A DNA stretch of 64,000 nucleotides from Paulinella micropora. Lineage: Eukaryota; Cercozoa; Imbricatea; Euglyphida. How positions within the stretch are numbered: position 1 is the stretch's first letter; every line of letters starts with the position of its first letter. A model generated the notes under the pieces. That model searched no databases and was not told where the DNA came from. It saw only the letters and a list, made by a program, of their open reading frames with translations. The stretch lies in the NCBI GenBank assembly GCA_009731375.1, contig BJOX01000294.1:578186-642185 (forward strand), in the 5' to 3' direction. Position numbers and translations under genes: made by a program. Positions 30,513 to 52,426 of this stretch are shown here, in pieces.

Positions 30513-31633
30513 CTAGGTAGCATGAAGTATTGTACGGTCGATGTAAGGGGAGTATGGCGGGAGGCGTGGCATTGGTTGCCTATTATTGATCATCATATCC
30601 TTCCAGTTTTTGAATAAGGGTCTGATGTTGAAGCCCATGGTTGGGTCTTGGTGTAGTTGTATGGATGTTCCCGCAAACTCCACGATGAAAGTGGCTTCCT
30701 TAGGCTCCAGTACATCTTCTTCCAGTTCAAGGCCGCCTGTGTAGGCATGGGGTTGCGATGGTGATTCGATCGTTGTGCCAGAGTTGCGTATTGCTTGCAG
30801 TATCTTTTGGGCTTCTTTCACTTCGAGTTCGTTGTCCCAGTTTGCATATATAAGTAATAGGATATCATCGATTTGTAGTATGCAATATATGTGTTTAGTG
30901 AAGGATGGTTTCAGCAACGTGCGAATTAGAACGACTTCATCGCACATACATTTCGTTTGCGCTAGGGGGGAGGACAGGTATCCTCCGATGGGGCATCCAT
31001 CCCTTTGGACAAAAACAGCATCTCCAAGGGTGAAATGTGTCACTGAGTGGGCAAAGTCCAGAGACACAATATTGATTATGTCTTCAAAAGTAAAGGCGAT
31101 GTAGTCTTGTGGTGCATAGCTCCGATTCCATCCAACGTCATGTGTTTCCTTGTTTTGGAGATATATACGATCGGTTTCCAGTTTCTAGTCCTCGGTGGTT
31201 GGAAGGTGATATATGCAAGAGCAAAGCGTAGAGATTGCATTGTGCTGGATTGGGCCAGCCAGGTAAACAATTGTTTGACGTCAAACTGGAAGGCTTTTAC
31301 AGTGCGTTTGGAGTTTTCTGTGACGTTGACGTTTGAGAAGGTTTTGTATGCTCGATTTAGGTGAGATCGAATTTCATCCAATCTGTTTAGGTTGAAGGTG
31401 CGTACATGATGAGAGAGTTCGATAGTGAGAAAACTTAGGATTTTCCCAACTCTGCGCAGGATAGATCGCCATGGGGATCGGACTTGGTTGCAGATTAGCC
31501 TTGTTTTATTAGCAGGGTCTTTGTTTTTCGGTAATAGAGTTGTGGAGTGGATTGCTGCTTTTCTGCTTCGGAGGGATCCAAAGGCTCCGTTGGAGGTCGT
31601 GTTAACGTTGTTAAAAGTCGGTGCGGTAGGCAT
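30513..31633 (-). pseudogene. Reverse transcriptase of the Penelope-like element
   Basis: Two minus-strand frames (31633-31076, 31067-30513) separated by a frameshift near 31070. Motifs: KTRLICNQVRSPWRSILRR at the fingers, motif A FQFDVKQLFTWL with the first Asp, motif B VQRDGCPIGGYLSSPLAQ, motif C LQIDDILLL with the DD pair (IDD instead of YxDD), then a thumb-like region. Spacing and motif B exclude copia, gypsy, BEL and LINE types; Penelope-like is the best fit. It would prime cDNA synthesis at nicked target DNA. The frameshift between motifs A and B makes this copy defective unless it is an assembly indel. Confidence 0.7.
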
Positions 31634-31845
31634 GTAGTAGTTCTGTTCGGTCTATCTTGACAGATAGGAAGGAGGGCGCTTGGATTACCTCCTTTTGTAT
31701 GCGTTCCCAAGTAAGGACCGGGCATTCGACCCATAGTTGATTATTGTTTTTATCAAGGGCTTGGACCACCATGCGAGAAAGATATGTCCTTGCTAGCGTG
31801 ACATCCTTTTCAGAAACTGATTTCGGTGGCGGTTTCGGGCAAGTT

Positions 31846-32833
31846 TCACTGATTATAGGTATCGATTAGGCGGCCGATTAGGTGCTTGTTGCGGTGAGGT
31901 AGTTTTTCAGCCATGGCAAAGAGCAGGTTTACCCAGGTTTTGCAGTCGAGGTCATCTACGTCTGAAGTATTCTTCTTTGCTTCGGTTTTATTAATTAGCT
32001 TGATTACGTTCAAAGTCAACCGTTGGGAGGCGTAAGGCTGTCTGGATCCTTTTGACAAAGGCAATGGTAGAGCTCAGAAGCGACTTGAGAATAGAGCCAG
32101 GCGTCGGGTGTGGTATGGTGGCTGCACTGAGTTTGCCGACACGTCCTAAGGTTCCGTTCATTGATGCTAATCGGAACGAGGCATGTGATGAGAAGATATG
32201 TCTTTTCCAAGTTTGACAGGTGCAGGTTGGTTTTTTGTTGGTGTGTGGCTGAAGTTTGAACTTAGCTAGGTGTCTCGGGGCATTTATAGGTCTCGACGCG
32301 ATTGAGGCAGGTCTTTTGAAACTGACTTTGCAAAGGGAGAGTAGGGTTTTACGAGTGTCTCTATCAGAGAGAAAGATTTGCAGAACACGTTGTTGTATAG
32401 CCCGGAGAGATCTTCTGTTGATGCACATTCTGTCATTCATTTGCATAGTATAGGTCTTGCTGCTGAGGATGAGAGGATGTCTTTTCCTTAGGTGGTGTGA
32501 GAGTACGTTGCAGGCATAGAGCTTTGTACGGTGATTTTCAATGCTTTGCGCTTGTTGCCATATTCGTATGGCTTGGTAAGCTGTCGCTTTTCGTATGTGT
32601 TTGATCCAGCGATAGGGATGGTATGCAATAAGCTCAACGCGCAGATCATTGGTTTGTTCAAGGATAGCTCCAGAGTTTGACAGACGTAGTAGACAGTAAG
32701 TTTCAGGTTTGGCTAAGAAGTGGCGCCGGCGGGCTGCAGCCGAGCGTAGTAGTGTACGATTGACGTGGGGATATTTGAGACCCTTCGTAGATCTTAGTGG
32801 TTCCATAGAAACGTGCAGCGTAGTCCCAGTCAT
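31846..32833 (-). pseudogene. Middle region of the Penelope-like element
   Basis: 280 codons from 32833 to 31991, plus a second frame to 31846. Arg/Leu-rich and helical. It contains CTCQTWKRHIFSSH, a compact CxC...H-x4-H cluster that may bind zinc, about 200 codons before the RT. Equivalent regions between endonuclease and RT in this element class are poorly described, so function is inferred only. Confidence 0.5.
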
Positions 32834-32889
32834 TTAGTCCGTTTCGATTGCCGTGTTTTCTGAGGTGAAAGATCGTACCAGGGTCAAGG

Positions 32890-33669
32890 TCATCGCAGAT
32901 GGAAGAGATTGAGTGACGTATCAGTGGGGGGCCTTGCGTTGGGGTGGCTTCCCGCTAGTGTGCCGTTGGGCATTGGTAAGGCTTCTGCATTGCATGTTGC
33001 ATCGGTGCGGTTGGTGATAATGACATACTTCATGCGGAAACACAAGTCGGTTTCGAGCGAAGGGTTTAGGGAGGTCGTCAGTATGGAATGTAGCTTAGGG
33101 GAGGCTCTACGTTTCATGTTGAGGGTTGGTTTCAGCCAAGCGATGAATTTTGCTTCCATGTGTCGTCGATTGGTTCGCTCCATCTTTGTTTCCGAGTTCG
33201 GTAGTGGTCCCATTAGGAGAAGAGATATAGATATAAAGCGGTGCATTCACAGTTTATGGCCAAGGGCAATTAGGCGGTTTTGTCTCGGTTGGCATTGTTT
33301 CGAATTGCTGAAATTATGCATACCTCTAAGTTCTGACTTCATTCGTTTTCCCCATTGAAAGGATTCCCCGATGCAGCTGTGTACAGTACCGGGTGCGACA
33401 ATTCCATAGATGACTTGCATTCGTCCTGGGTCTGGGATATCAAATGGGAACTCTGCTCTGTTCTGGCGTTGTAGTAGGCAAACCATGGGCATGAAACGGC
33501 GGAGGGCCGGGTCAGTTTTGTTGAATACCAAGGCTGCAATTAGAGTGTAGTATGTAATCTTCATGAGGGGTGTATATGCTGACCATCTAATTCTTTTGGA
33601 TTGAATAAGTGCTAGTTTGGAGTTCAGGAGTTGTGTACTGAGTAGTCGAAATTCTAAGTCTTCGGGCAA
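32890..33669 (-). pseudogene. GIY-YIG-type endonuclease segment
   Basis: Frame 33669-33247 contains VIYGIVAPGTVHSCIGES followed by WGKRMKSELRGMHN, matching the GIY...YIG core and the downstream Arg/His positions. The next frame (33246-32890) contains RRHMEAKFIAWLKPTLN, matching the conserved Glu and the P-x-LN motif. The join at 33246-33247 is a frameshift. The first Tyr-Ile-Gly is degenerate (SCIG). It would nick the target DNA for target-primed reverse transcription. Confidence 0.55.
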
Positions 33670-34766
33670 TGGCGAAGTTGATGGCTATCTTTATAGAGTG
33701 GTGCTGGGTTTCAGCCGAGGTCCATCCATATAATTTGACTAGGTTGCGTACTCTGTTCTTTAGCTTGCGGAGAGTACACACTGAGTGTCAGGGACTCTTC
33801 GATCCAGCGAAAACACTCCAGACATCCCTAGGTTGCTTTCTTTGTATTTTTCTCTTTCTTCGCGGACGCGGATGTCTTTCGGCTTGAGGTGCGTAGTGTC
33901 GGAGAAATGGCAGACGTTGCGGGGGTTGAGTCCTTCGGGGCATGTTTCGGTTGCTCAGGCTGGTTCCATCGCGTTCTGTTCTGTTGTTGACAAAGGGTTT
34001 TTCTCTGGTGTGTCAACCGGAGGAGTCTGCAGTTGTTGTTTGCTTGAATCACTGACGACCTCAGCGGATGGGTTTGCGGGTTCGAGCGTTTTTGCTGAGG
34101 AGCTGTTGCTGCTGCTGCTGCTGTTGCTGGCTGCATCTGTTGGTGTGGTCGAGCAATGGGGTGTGGCACGGGAATCACATCTCACTACAGACGAAACAGG
34201 CGTTGTAGCGGGTCCTACGGGAGCGGGGTTAATTGTGGTAGTAGCAGGGATGTGTTTCCATTTTCTCCAGTGCTAGGTTGTGTTGTCGCTACTGCTCCCC
34301 GAGCTTGGGTTAGAAGGTTGGTGATTGCTGGTATGTTCGATAGAAGTGTAAGTAATGCTTGCTGCTGGTTCATATCCAATTTGAAGCCCAGCGTAGTTTG
34401 CGAAGTGCTGTCGGCAGATAGGGGTTGTACATTGGCTCCGATAGGTTGGCTAGTTTTGGTTATGTTAGTAGGAAGCAGCGTGGCTGATGACGATGACGAT
34501 GATGACGAGGATGACGAACTCGCCAGGCTTGTAGTTGATGAAGCTGCGTTAGCTTGACGCCGGGCTATAGGTCGGGGTATAGGTAAGCTAGAGAAGTCAA
34601 CTGGATTGGGTATAGACCTCGCTTGGATCCGAGCTTGTCTGCGAGAGAGACGGATCCGGAGGTGTGCCGGTCTTGGGTCATGGCCTAGTGCACGGAATAG
34701 AATAGCATCATCCGCTCTCTCTTCTGGGTCATCGTCATCAAGGGGGTCACTAGTAGTGTAGTAGGC

Positions 34767-36345
34767 TTAGATCTTGGTTAGGGGCAGGGGCTTTTGTGGG
34801 AAGAGTAGGGCATGGGCATTGCGCAAGTGGGCAGGGGGGACCGCAGTTTGATCTTCTTCATCTTCTTCCTCCCTCATATCCAGGCTATCCTCCTCTTCAC
34901 AGCTTTTCTCGTCGGTAGGTGGTTGCGTAGTCGGTGGGGTAGAGGGGGAGCGTGAGCTACAGGCAAAGGGCAAGAAAGAGTTATTAGTTGTAGTTGTAGT
35001 TTGACAGTCAGAGCTGTTTGTAGAATAACTATGGATAGGTGAGTTCAGGTTTTGAGGTAGAGTTGGGGAGACCCCTGATGATGTGCTGGATAGAGATTCT
35101 TGCTCCAGATCGTTTTCTTCCTTGTCTGGCTGTGATGTATCTCTTCTTTTGATCACAGGCGTCTTTTCCAGACTTGACTTTTCAGCAATTGTTTCATTAT
35201 CCTCGATGGTAGAGTTCATCTTTGCTTTCTTAACCGGCTCCTCGACTTCTGACTGAGCGGTTTGTTGTTTGCGTCTTCGTACAATCGGGGCAGGTTCTCG
35301 TTCGACTGTTGTCGGTCGGTCGGTAGCATTCGTTGATTGTAACAATGCTTGCGTTGTATCGAGGTATTGAGTGGGACTTGGCGATAGCCTGGAGCGATAC
35401 ATTTGGCGTCTTCATAGTGCGTTTCAATGTAGTTAAGCATGGAAAGGAGTGCCCTGCTTGGCAGTCGTTGAGTAGTGTTCCCATTCTCCAGTGATGGCGT
35501 TGTTGGTCCACAGATTTCTTAAGAGTTTCAAACCATAGGCTGGAAATTTTGCAGAAGTATGAGTGGCTTCTGATTTCGTTTGCAGATAGAGCTTCATTCT
35601 CTTGAGTACCAGCTTCTCTTTCAGAGGACGTGTGAACAATGTTCAGACGATCATACAGATGAGCAACCAACTTCCAGGACCAGTAGCCATTCTTAGAGAG
35701 CAAATAGATCATACCATCAAACGATATGCATCCGAGTTCAGCATCCTCTGGTGTCTTGACGTGTCCACTTTTAGCTGCCTCAATCATTGCTTTATTCAGT
35801 GCTTCCCGTTTCGCTTTGTTGGCTGAGATGTCCCGTATTTGTGAGAGCAGAGTTTCAATGAAGGATCGGTGTGCGCCACCATAGAAGGGGATAAGAAGTG
35901 GAGGGCGTGGGGTTTCTCTTGTCGCAGGAGCTTTTATCCATGCATTGATTTGTTCCTCATCCTTCATCTCCTGACTGTTTGTTGCTCCCAGTTCAATCTT
36001 TTGGCTTCGTGAGAGTAAACTGTATTTCCACTGACCGGCTTGTCTATTCGTGAATTTCATAAGGAGTGTAGTGTGACAGACATCCAACGTGATTAGTCGA
36101 TCGAAGTGCAGTGGAGGGGCTGGTTGTTTGTTTCGTTGTCGTTGTTGCTTGGATTGTTGCTGTTTTTCCTCCCTTTCTCTTTCCTCTCTGATACGGGCCA
36201 TACTTTTCTGGTTAGGTAGAGGGAGTGGGGTTGGCATAGATGTTGATTGAGACACAGCCAAACGATACCCCTTCCATACCCGGGCATCATACCCCAAGGC
36301 CCCATACCCCCATCTCCCCCCCCCTCGCCCAACCACCCCCGCCAT
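34767..36345 (-). pseudogene. Upstream ORF of the Penelope-like element, unknown function
   Basis: Frames 36345-35230 (371 codons) and 35402-34767 (211 codons). The first has a Gln/Arg/Glu-rich N-terminus (about residues 50-75), then a non-repetitive part (RLITLDVCHTTLLMKFTNRQ; CISFDGMIYLLSKNGYWSWK). The second is Ser/Thr-rich and ends in an acidic tail. No known domain. The first 30 or so residues of the longer frame come from the inserted MITE, so the native start lies further upstream (36602-36830) and the ORF was interrupted. Confidence 0.5.
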
Positions 36346-36601
36346 TCATCCCACCCCCCATGCCCCTCGGGGGGGAGGGGGGGTGGGGGGGTTTCATACT
36401 CCAGGGGTATGAGGGGGAATGAATGGCGGGGGGGGGTGGGGGGGGGGGGGGCNNNNNNNNNNTCATACTCCAGGGGTATGAGGGGGAATGAATGGCGGGG
36501 GTGGTTGGGGGGGGTGGGGCAAGATGGGGGTATGATACCCCAGGGGGTATCATACCCCAGGGTATCATACCCGGGTATGGGAGGGGTATCGTTTGGCTGT
36601 G
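36253..36601. mobile_element. MITE with CACTA/EnSpm-like ends
   Basis: Perfect 20-bp terminal inverted repeats, CACAGCCAAACGATACCCCT at 36253 and its complement ending at 36601. They are flanked by the 3-bp direct repeat AGA (36250-36252, 36602-36604). CACAG ends and a 3-bp target duplication fit the CACTA superfamily. Subterminal GGGTATCATACCC palindromes recur. No coding capacity. A 10-N gap lies at 36453-36462. Confidence 0.8.
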
Positions 36602-37115
36602 AGAGCGAGAGTGAGCTCGATCTTGTTCCTGTTGCTGCGGTTAGGGATTAGAACCAGGTTAATAACTTTGTTTTGAACTTTGATGTGAAGTTGATTGGTG
36701 TCGGTAGCGTTCCTGTCTGTCGTCACGAGGGCGTTGCTTGTATCGCGTAGTTGTCAGAGTGGTCACGTCTGGTTGCTTGTGGGCATCTTGATTGTCTTTT
36801 GCCTGAGTAAGTGCGTTGATGACTTCGGTTAGGGTTTCGTCCTCTGCGTGGATGATAGCTGTATTTGTTGTTGTCCTGCTGGTTGGACCGTTGCTGGTAG
36901 GTATGGCGGCGGATTCTGACCTTCTTCTGCGGTATGGGGAGGTTGACCGACTTCTTCGACGGTTGGTGTCTCGATGTCGTTGAGATGGGTTTCCATGCCT
37001 GAGTTATCTCCAGTTAGTAAGGGCTTATCTCTGCGATGATTGCTCATCGTAGGCGGTCTGGTTAGACAGACGTGTCGAATCCCGAACCCTAAGAAGGGAC
37101 AAGGATGCAAATTTA

Positions 37116-37558
37116 ACTTTCAGAAAATAATTATTTAATAACAGGGGTTTACCAGACCACGAGTGACCGTGCTCACCCCTTTGCATAAGATTAGGTAAGT
37201 ACTAGTGTTAGTTCAAGTGAAAGGGCAAGGGTAAGGTGAAGGGCAAGGTACGTGTATGGTCTCCAGGGCTTGTGAGCTGTGCTCACGACGAGGGTTCTGA
37301 GGCAGAAGTTTGTGGTGTAGAAGTGGTTTAGGTTGTGTTTGCGTGGTAACGGATGTAGGTGAGTTGAAGTGGAAGGATGAATAGTACAGTCGGTGTGAGA
37401 AACATTACAAGTTGATATGGGTAAAAAAGGAAATTGCTTTTGTAAAAAGGGAATTTTTCCAGTGCACCCACGGCGATAAAAAACTGGTAAAGTGAAAATA
37501 AGTTTGAATAAATTGTATTGCAGTACAGTACGTTATTAGTTTCTCAATGATTTAATTA
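37116..37558 (-). repeat. Terminal direct repeat (pLTR), 5' copy
   Basis: 443 bp, nearly identical to 29754-30192, differing by a few substitutions and small indels. Confidence 0.9.
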
Positions 37559-38087
37559 TGAATGCAACCATATTCCGTAATAAATGCAGAGTTCTCATGT
37601 CAAAAACCACTTCTCACCGCTTGATGTGTGTGTCCCATCCACAGCAACCCATGCTGATCCGCCAAAACCCATGAGAACCCAAAAATAACTAGAGAAATGC
37701 ATATTCCCATCATATATCCATCCACAACCACATGATCCCAAAAGCCATCAGCCAATACCAAGTTTCCCATAAACAAACCATGCCGCAACTTCGAATCTGT
37801 GTGTGTGTGTTTTTTTTTCCAAATCATAGAATCATTGTCCCAAAAATTTCCGAGTAACGAGGAAAATTTTCCTTACCCCGTAAACCTTTCATTAGCGACT
37901 CCATTGTTACAGTGACTCAATATTTAATAATGTAACAACTATCTAACGACTTGTAGAATGAGGAATACCTGACTTAGAAGGGACTCCGTACTCTCCAAGC
38001 CAAGGATAACCGACAGACCGGAACATAGAGTAATGCCATTATATACCGGGTCTTAGACCTATTAATATAATTAACAGGATAGTCAGT

Positions 38088-38215
38088 ATGGTCCGGCATA
38101 TGTAATGTGTGTCGTTAGAGCCATTACTTATGTCCTGCCTAGTATGTATTCGGGCTGTCGCCCAAGTTGGCGCACCTGGCTTTTCTCAATAAAGTTTCTA
38201 CTGTAGGACACAGCT
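38088..38215 (-). repeat. Dispersed repeat family 1, copy 4 (reverse)
   Basis: The reverse complement carries CATAAGTAATGGCTCTAACG and the GCGCCAAC and TTTATTGAGAAAAG equivalents of the other copies. Confidence 0.65.
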
Positions 38216-38309
38216 AGTATACGGCAGATTATTAAGTTAGTCTCACAGGTTATAGAACCTTGTAGCGTGAACGTTAGGTCTGATAGACTTTATTCACTTA
38301 TTGCGTATT

Positions 38310-38480
38310 ATCGGTGCGTGCGGAAGGCTGCCACCGAAAATACGAACTGGTGTATGTGCAGAAGGCTGTCACCAAATATTTGAATCTGGTGTGTGTGCGG
38401 AAGGCTACCACCAGTCTGGTGTGTGTGCGGAAGGCTACCACCAGTCACACTAGGCGGATTGTGCGGATTCTTAGGCTGCC
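38310..38480. repeat. Minisatellite with GTGCGGAAGGCTRCCACC units
   Basis: About five imperfect units of 28-37 bp; the two central ones (38390-38445) are nearly identical. Confidence 0.8.
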
Positions 38481-39741
38481 ACCTAGCTGCTAGCATAACG
38501 TCAACAGTCGAACTAAATTAAATTATTTCCTAATATCATCTTGCTTTCCTACCCATCATGAGAGAAAGCAATACTGGTAGTTGAGCCTTACCTACCATCC
38601 GCCCTTGGTAAATATGGGTATCAAGCTTCTGATTTAGTAAAGATAAGGCTAGACCCTCCAAAGTTCGATCATGAGTTGTTTGAATACACCTTTACATCTG
38701 TTATAGGTGTTCGGGTGGGCCGGCATACTGCGTTCAAACTGTGGGAAGTAGACGATCGGTATATAAGAGGGGGACGCACCGGTTGCCGGTTAACGACGGG
38801 AAGCATTGCGGAGGCCCTTCGTCAATTTGATACGGGATCTCAGTAGTAACCATAACCCGGTTAAATACACTGAGATATTAGTTACTACTCCTCAGTAGTA
38901 TTACCTAACAAAAAACACTAGTATATATCATGTTAATAACTTCAACACACAATTTGATTATGCAGTAAATAATGGACTCGATACAAAACTGGAAAAATAA
39001 AATGTAAAAAAACTTGAAGCATTGTATCATGTAAATGTAATAATACTAGTATATAATAAAGTAGAATCTGATATTAATATGTTAACATAAGTATATGCAA
39101 TCCATATCAAGATAGTCAGCTAATTTACCATATAACATCATAATCACTTGCCTTACATTAATTTACATGCACTAACCATTGAAAGTAATACAACTTGGCA
39201 ATACCAAAGATCACATTAAATAATATTAAATAAGTATGATAAGTCACGTATATTGAGGCAGGTACTTGAAGTTCTGGAGTCATCTTCTTACGCCACTTCA
39301 GTCGATTATTAAGTGCTGCGACGTACGTTCCACATTAATTAAAATGATTGTTTCGATTATGACGATGAAATCAGGACATAGACTGACTGAATCCGTTGAT
39401 CGAGGACACAGTTTGGCCGATTCTGCACCGATTGAATATCAGACTTTGCCTTAGCTTCTTCAATCAGTTCATCATCATCATCTATTCGACAAAACGCGTG
39501 GCAGCGCGTCGATTTATTTACTGTAATTAAGTGTAATTACTATTAATACCCCTATCCGTAATCAATTGATGGGGATTTTATCATCGAACTCGTTATCCCG
39601 GCCGAAGTATTTATACCATCTTTTCTATCGACACAACGTATGCGTAAAATGTATGTATTAGTGTCCATAACTTATGAATTTATGAGTAAATCTTCCGCTT
39701 ATTTCCCGAAGTGCGAGATATCAACTCCGAAGCAAAGAGAA

Positions 39742-39965
39742 TTAGTCCTGTCCATCCGCACAGATATTTTTGTCCGAAAAGTAATCAAACTTCTCATGCG
39801 TGACATTAATCTTTGTGAATGCACCCGCAATATTTTCTTCTGTGGGCACGCAATGTAGTTTGACTGATTCCTTTTTGAACGAGCTTTGCAAGGAAATGAT
39901 ACATCACCTCGATATGCTTTGTACGAGATTCCCCTGCTCCTCGTCCTCCTTCGCTGCTAACAAGA
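39742..39965 (-). pseudogene. copia RNase H fragment
   Basis: The minus strand reads GESRTKHIEVMYHFLAKLVQ, then after a frameshift EENIAGAFTKIN and a stop at 39742. It is closest to copia A (GESRTKHIDVRYHLLKKLV, NIADLFTKIN). Nothing upstream of the RNase H is preserved, so it is a truncated relic. Confidence 0.75.
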
Positions 39966-40079
39966 TCCAGGGGCCACCTTGTCTTAGACGAAGCGTTGTG
40001 CAGTCGCAGGCCATGCATCACGCAGCCAAAAGAAGGCGACGGGGGTTGAGGTCGCACCACTCTACAGCCCCCCCCAACC

Positions 40080-40400
40080 TAAAGTTTCTGTGGGAAACAA
40101 ACAAACAACCAAGCATCCAGCAAATACCTCAACCGAACAACAAAAACTTTCCAACAAGCCTACTCATCATTACAGAAAACAACCAAATAGCCCACCAATC
40201 AGCCAACTCAGCCAACAACTAGCAAACCAACCACCGACGTCCCGAGCATCCGAGCAAACGAACGATCAACCAGCCAACCTAACCTATCTTTGTGCGTATC
40301 AACCAACAAGCAACCAAACCACCAATCGATCAAACCAACCAGGCAACGGAGGAAAAGTAAGAAACCCAGGCAGAAGCGGGGGAAACAACTAGAAAGAAAC
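40080..40400. other. CAA/CCA-rich low-complexity DNA
   Basis: Strong strand asymmetry (A and C on the plus strand). Open frames give Asn/Gln/Thr/Pro-rich peptides with no domain. Probably not coding. Confidence 0.5.
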
Positions 40401-40494
40401 GAAGCAGGAGAAGAAACAAGGCAAGAATATGAGTATGCCATGATGGTTGGCAAAAAGTGCTACAAACCATTTGAACCATGTGCGACAAAGATTG

Positions 40495-40754
40495 GAGAGG
40501 AAGGAGGAGGAGGAGGAGGTGGAGGAGGAGGACGAGAAGAAGAAGAAAAGAAGAAGAAGAAGAAGAAGAAGAAGAAGAAGAAAAGAAGAAGAAGAAGAAG
40601 AAGAAGAAGAGAAGAAGAAGAAGAAGAAGAAGAAGAAGAAAAAGAAGAGGAAGAGGAAGAAGAGGAAGAGGAAGAAGAAGAAGAAGAAGAAGAAGAAGAA
40701 GCAGAAACAGAAGAAGAAGAAGAAGAAGAAGAAGAAGCAGAAACAGAAGAAGAA

Positions 40755-40786
<32 letters not shown>

Positions 40787-40793
40787 AGAGGAG

Positions 40794-40825
<32 letters not shown>

Positions 40826-40886
40826 AGAAGAAGATGAAAAAGATGATGAAGAAGAAGAAGGAGGAGGAGGAGGAGGAGGAGGAGAA
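40495..40886. repeat. (GAA)n/(GGA)n purine array
   Basis: Interrupted GAA and GGA triplets. Long frames in all registers are artefacts. Confidence 0.95.
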
Positions 40887-40984
40887 AGCAGGTACCTGCG
40901 TGGCAGCAGGCAGCGCATGTGCGCTCTGCTCCTATTGTCACGCCTGCCCGCTACGCCCGCGCAGGTTCATTCCACGCTACACCG

Positions 40985-41078
40985 AAGCGTCAGATTTTAG
41001 GTGCAAGAGAGCCACCCAAGGCCAGAAAAAGCTGGTCTGGGTGGCTCTCCCGACCCGAGACCGGAATTTTTAGATGTT
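40985..41078. repeat. Foldback (hairpin) repeat, copy 2
   Basis: Perfect 10-bp arms AGAGCCACCC (41008-41017) and GGGTGGCTCT (41039-41048), with inner CCAG/CTGG. It matches copy 1 (17470-17575) in reverse complement, including the outer TCTAAAAATTC block. It lies about 760 bp beyond the POLH stop codon. Confidence 0.75.
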
Positions 41079-41836
41079 GTGGAAGAAGCCTCAGCGCTAC
41101 TTGGGCGGGGCGGCTTTTAGAAAGGCTGTCAAAGGCCGTGTCGCGCTTGGCCGCCGCTGCATACATATGTACATATGTATGTTTCCTGACCCCAGAATAT
41201 ATGGACATTTGTACCACTTGCGTGCACCATCTGCTTGTCCACATGCAAAGTACATGCGGACACACGTGCATAATATCCACTTAAATATGCACACAAATCC
41301 AGGTATAGGCAGAATAAATAGGCAGAAAAAATTCCACTCAAATTACTGCACACACTTTTACATTCGTATGCATGTACGCGTACGTTACAAACATGCATAT
41401 ATATGCTATACATACATGCAAAACACAGGCAAATATGTGCACTATCTGTATCATGAATGTGCGCTACACCCCATCAAGATACAAGTGTGCGCATGCACAG
41501 TACCGTTGGTTTTTGTTGGCGTTTTCTTTTGGTGCCTGCACGCTCCGCTGACCGCGCTGCCGCCCTGCCACCTGCACATGCCAGAACAAATATGAAATCT
41601 CTAATCCTTCCGACCATGCAGAGAAAACAGCAAAAACGAAAAAATAGAATTTGGAGTGAGGTCCTGCACGTCATTATAGGACCACATGAGGGTTTCGGGA
41701 GACAGCAACAAGTTTTGCGCAAAGCTGGACGCAAATCCGCTTCGGAATTCCCGCTGTGTGGAAACTGTTTTCATGTATGGCAAACATAACAAACACGGCT
41801 ACCCAGGTTAACCGATCAACTTTTGCTGATTTTTAC
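41079..41836. other. Downstream flank of POLH
   Basis: CATA/ACAT-flavoured DNA at 41160-41440 and unique DNA to 41836. No gene recognised; the POLH 3' UTR should lie here. Confidence 0.5.
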
Positions 41837-51401
<9,565 letters not shown>

Positions 51402-51435
51402 TGCTGCTACAGCGCAGGCTAAGGAAGGGAAAACG

Positions 51436-52423
<988 letters not shown>

Positions 52424-52426
<3 letters not shown>

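Larger units (their letters stand above)
29754..37558 (-). mobile_element. Penelope-like retroelement with terminal direct repeats
   Basis: Nearly identical direct repeats at 29754-30192 and 37116-37558 bound about 6.9 kb. On the minus strand, a GIY-YIG-type endonuclease (33669 to about 32890), a Cys/His segment (about 32230) and a reverse transcriptase (31633-30513) follow in that order. No integrase, protease or copia/gypsy RNase H is seen. Direct terminal repeats (pLTRs) and GIY-YIG plus RT are hallmarks of Penelope-like elements; an endonuclease ahead of the RT fits the permuted class reported in algae, protists and invertebrates. The reading frame is broken in several places. A MITE has inserted at 36253-36601. 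Confidence 0.65.
37559..39741. other. Intergenic with repeats
   Basis: Contains dispersed repeat family 1, copy 4 (about 38088-38215, reverse), a minisatellite at 38310-38480, and AT-rich DNA from 38520 to 39560. No gene was recognised. Confidence 0.55.

Noticed and set aside
29754-37558. Standard LTR retrotransposon (gypsy/copia/BEL)
   Set aside because: RT motifs differ from all three, no integrase or protease is seen, and a GIY-YIG-like segment precedes the RT.
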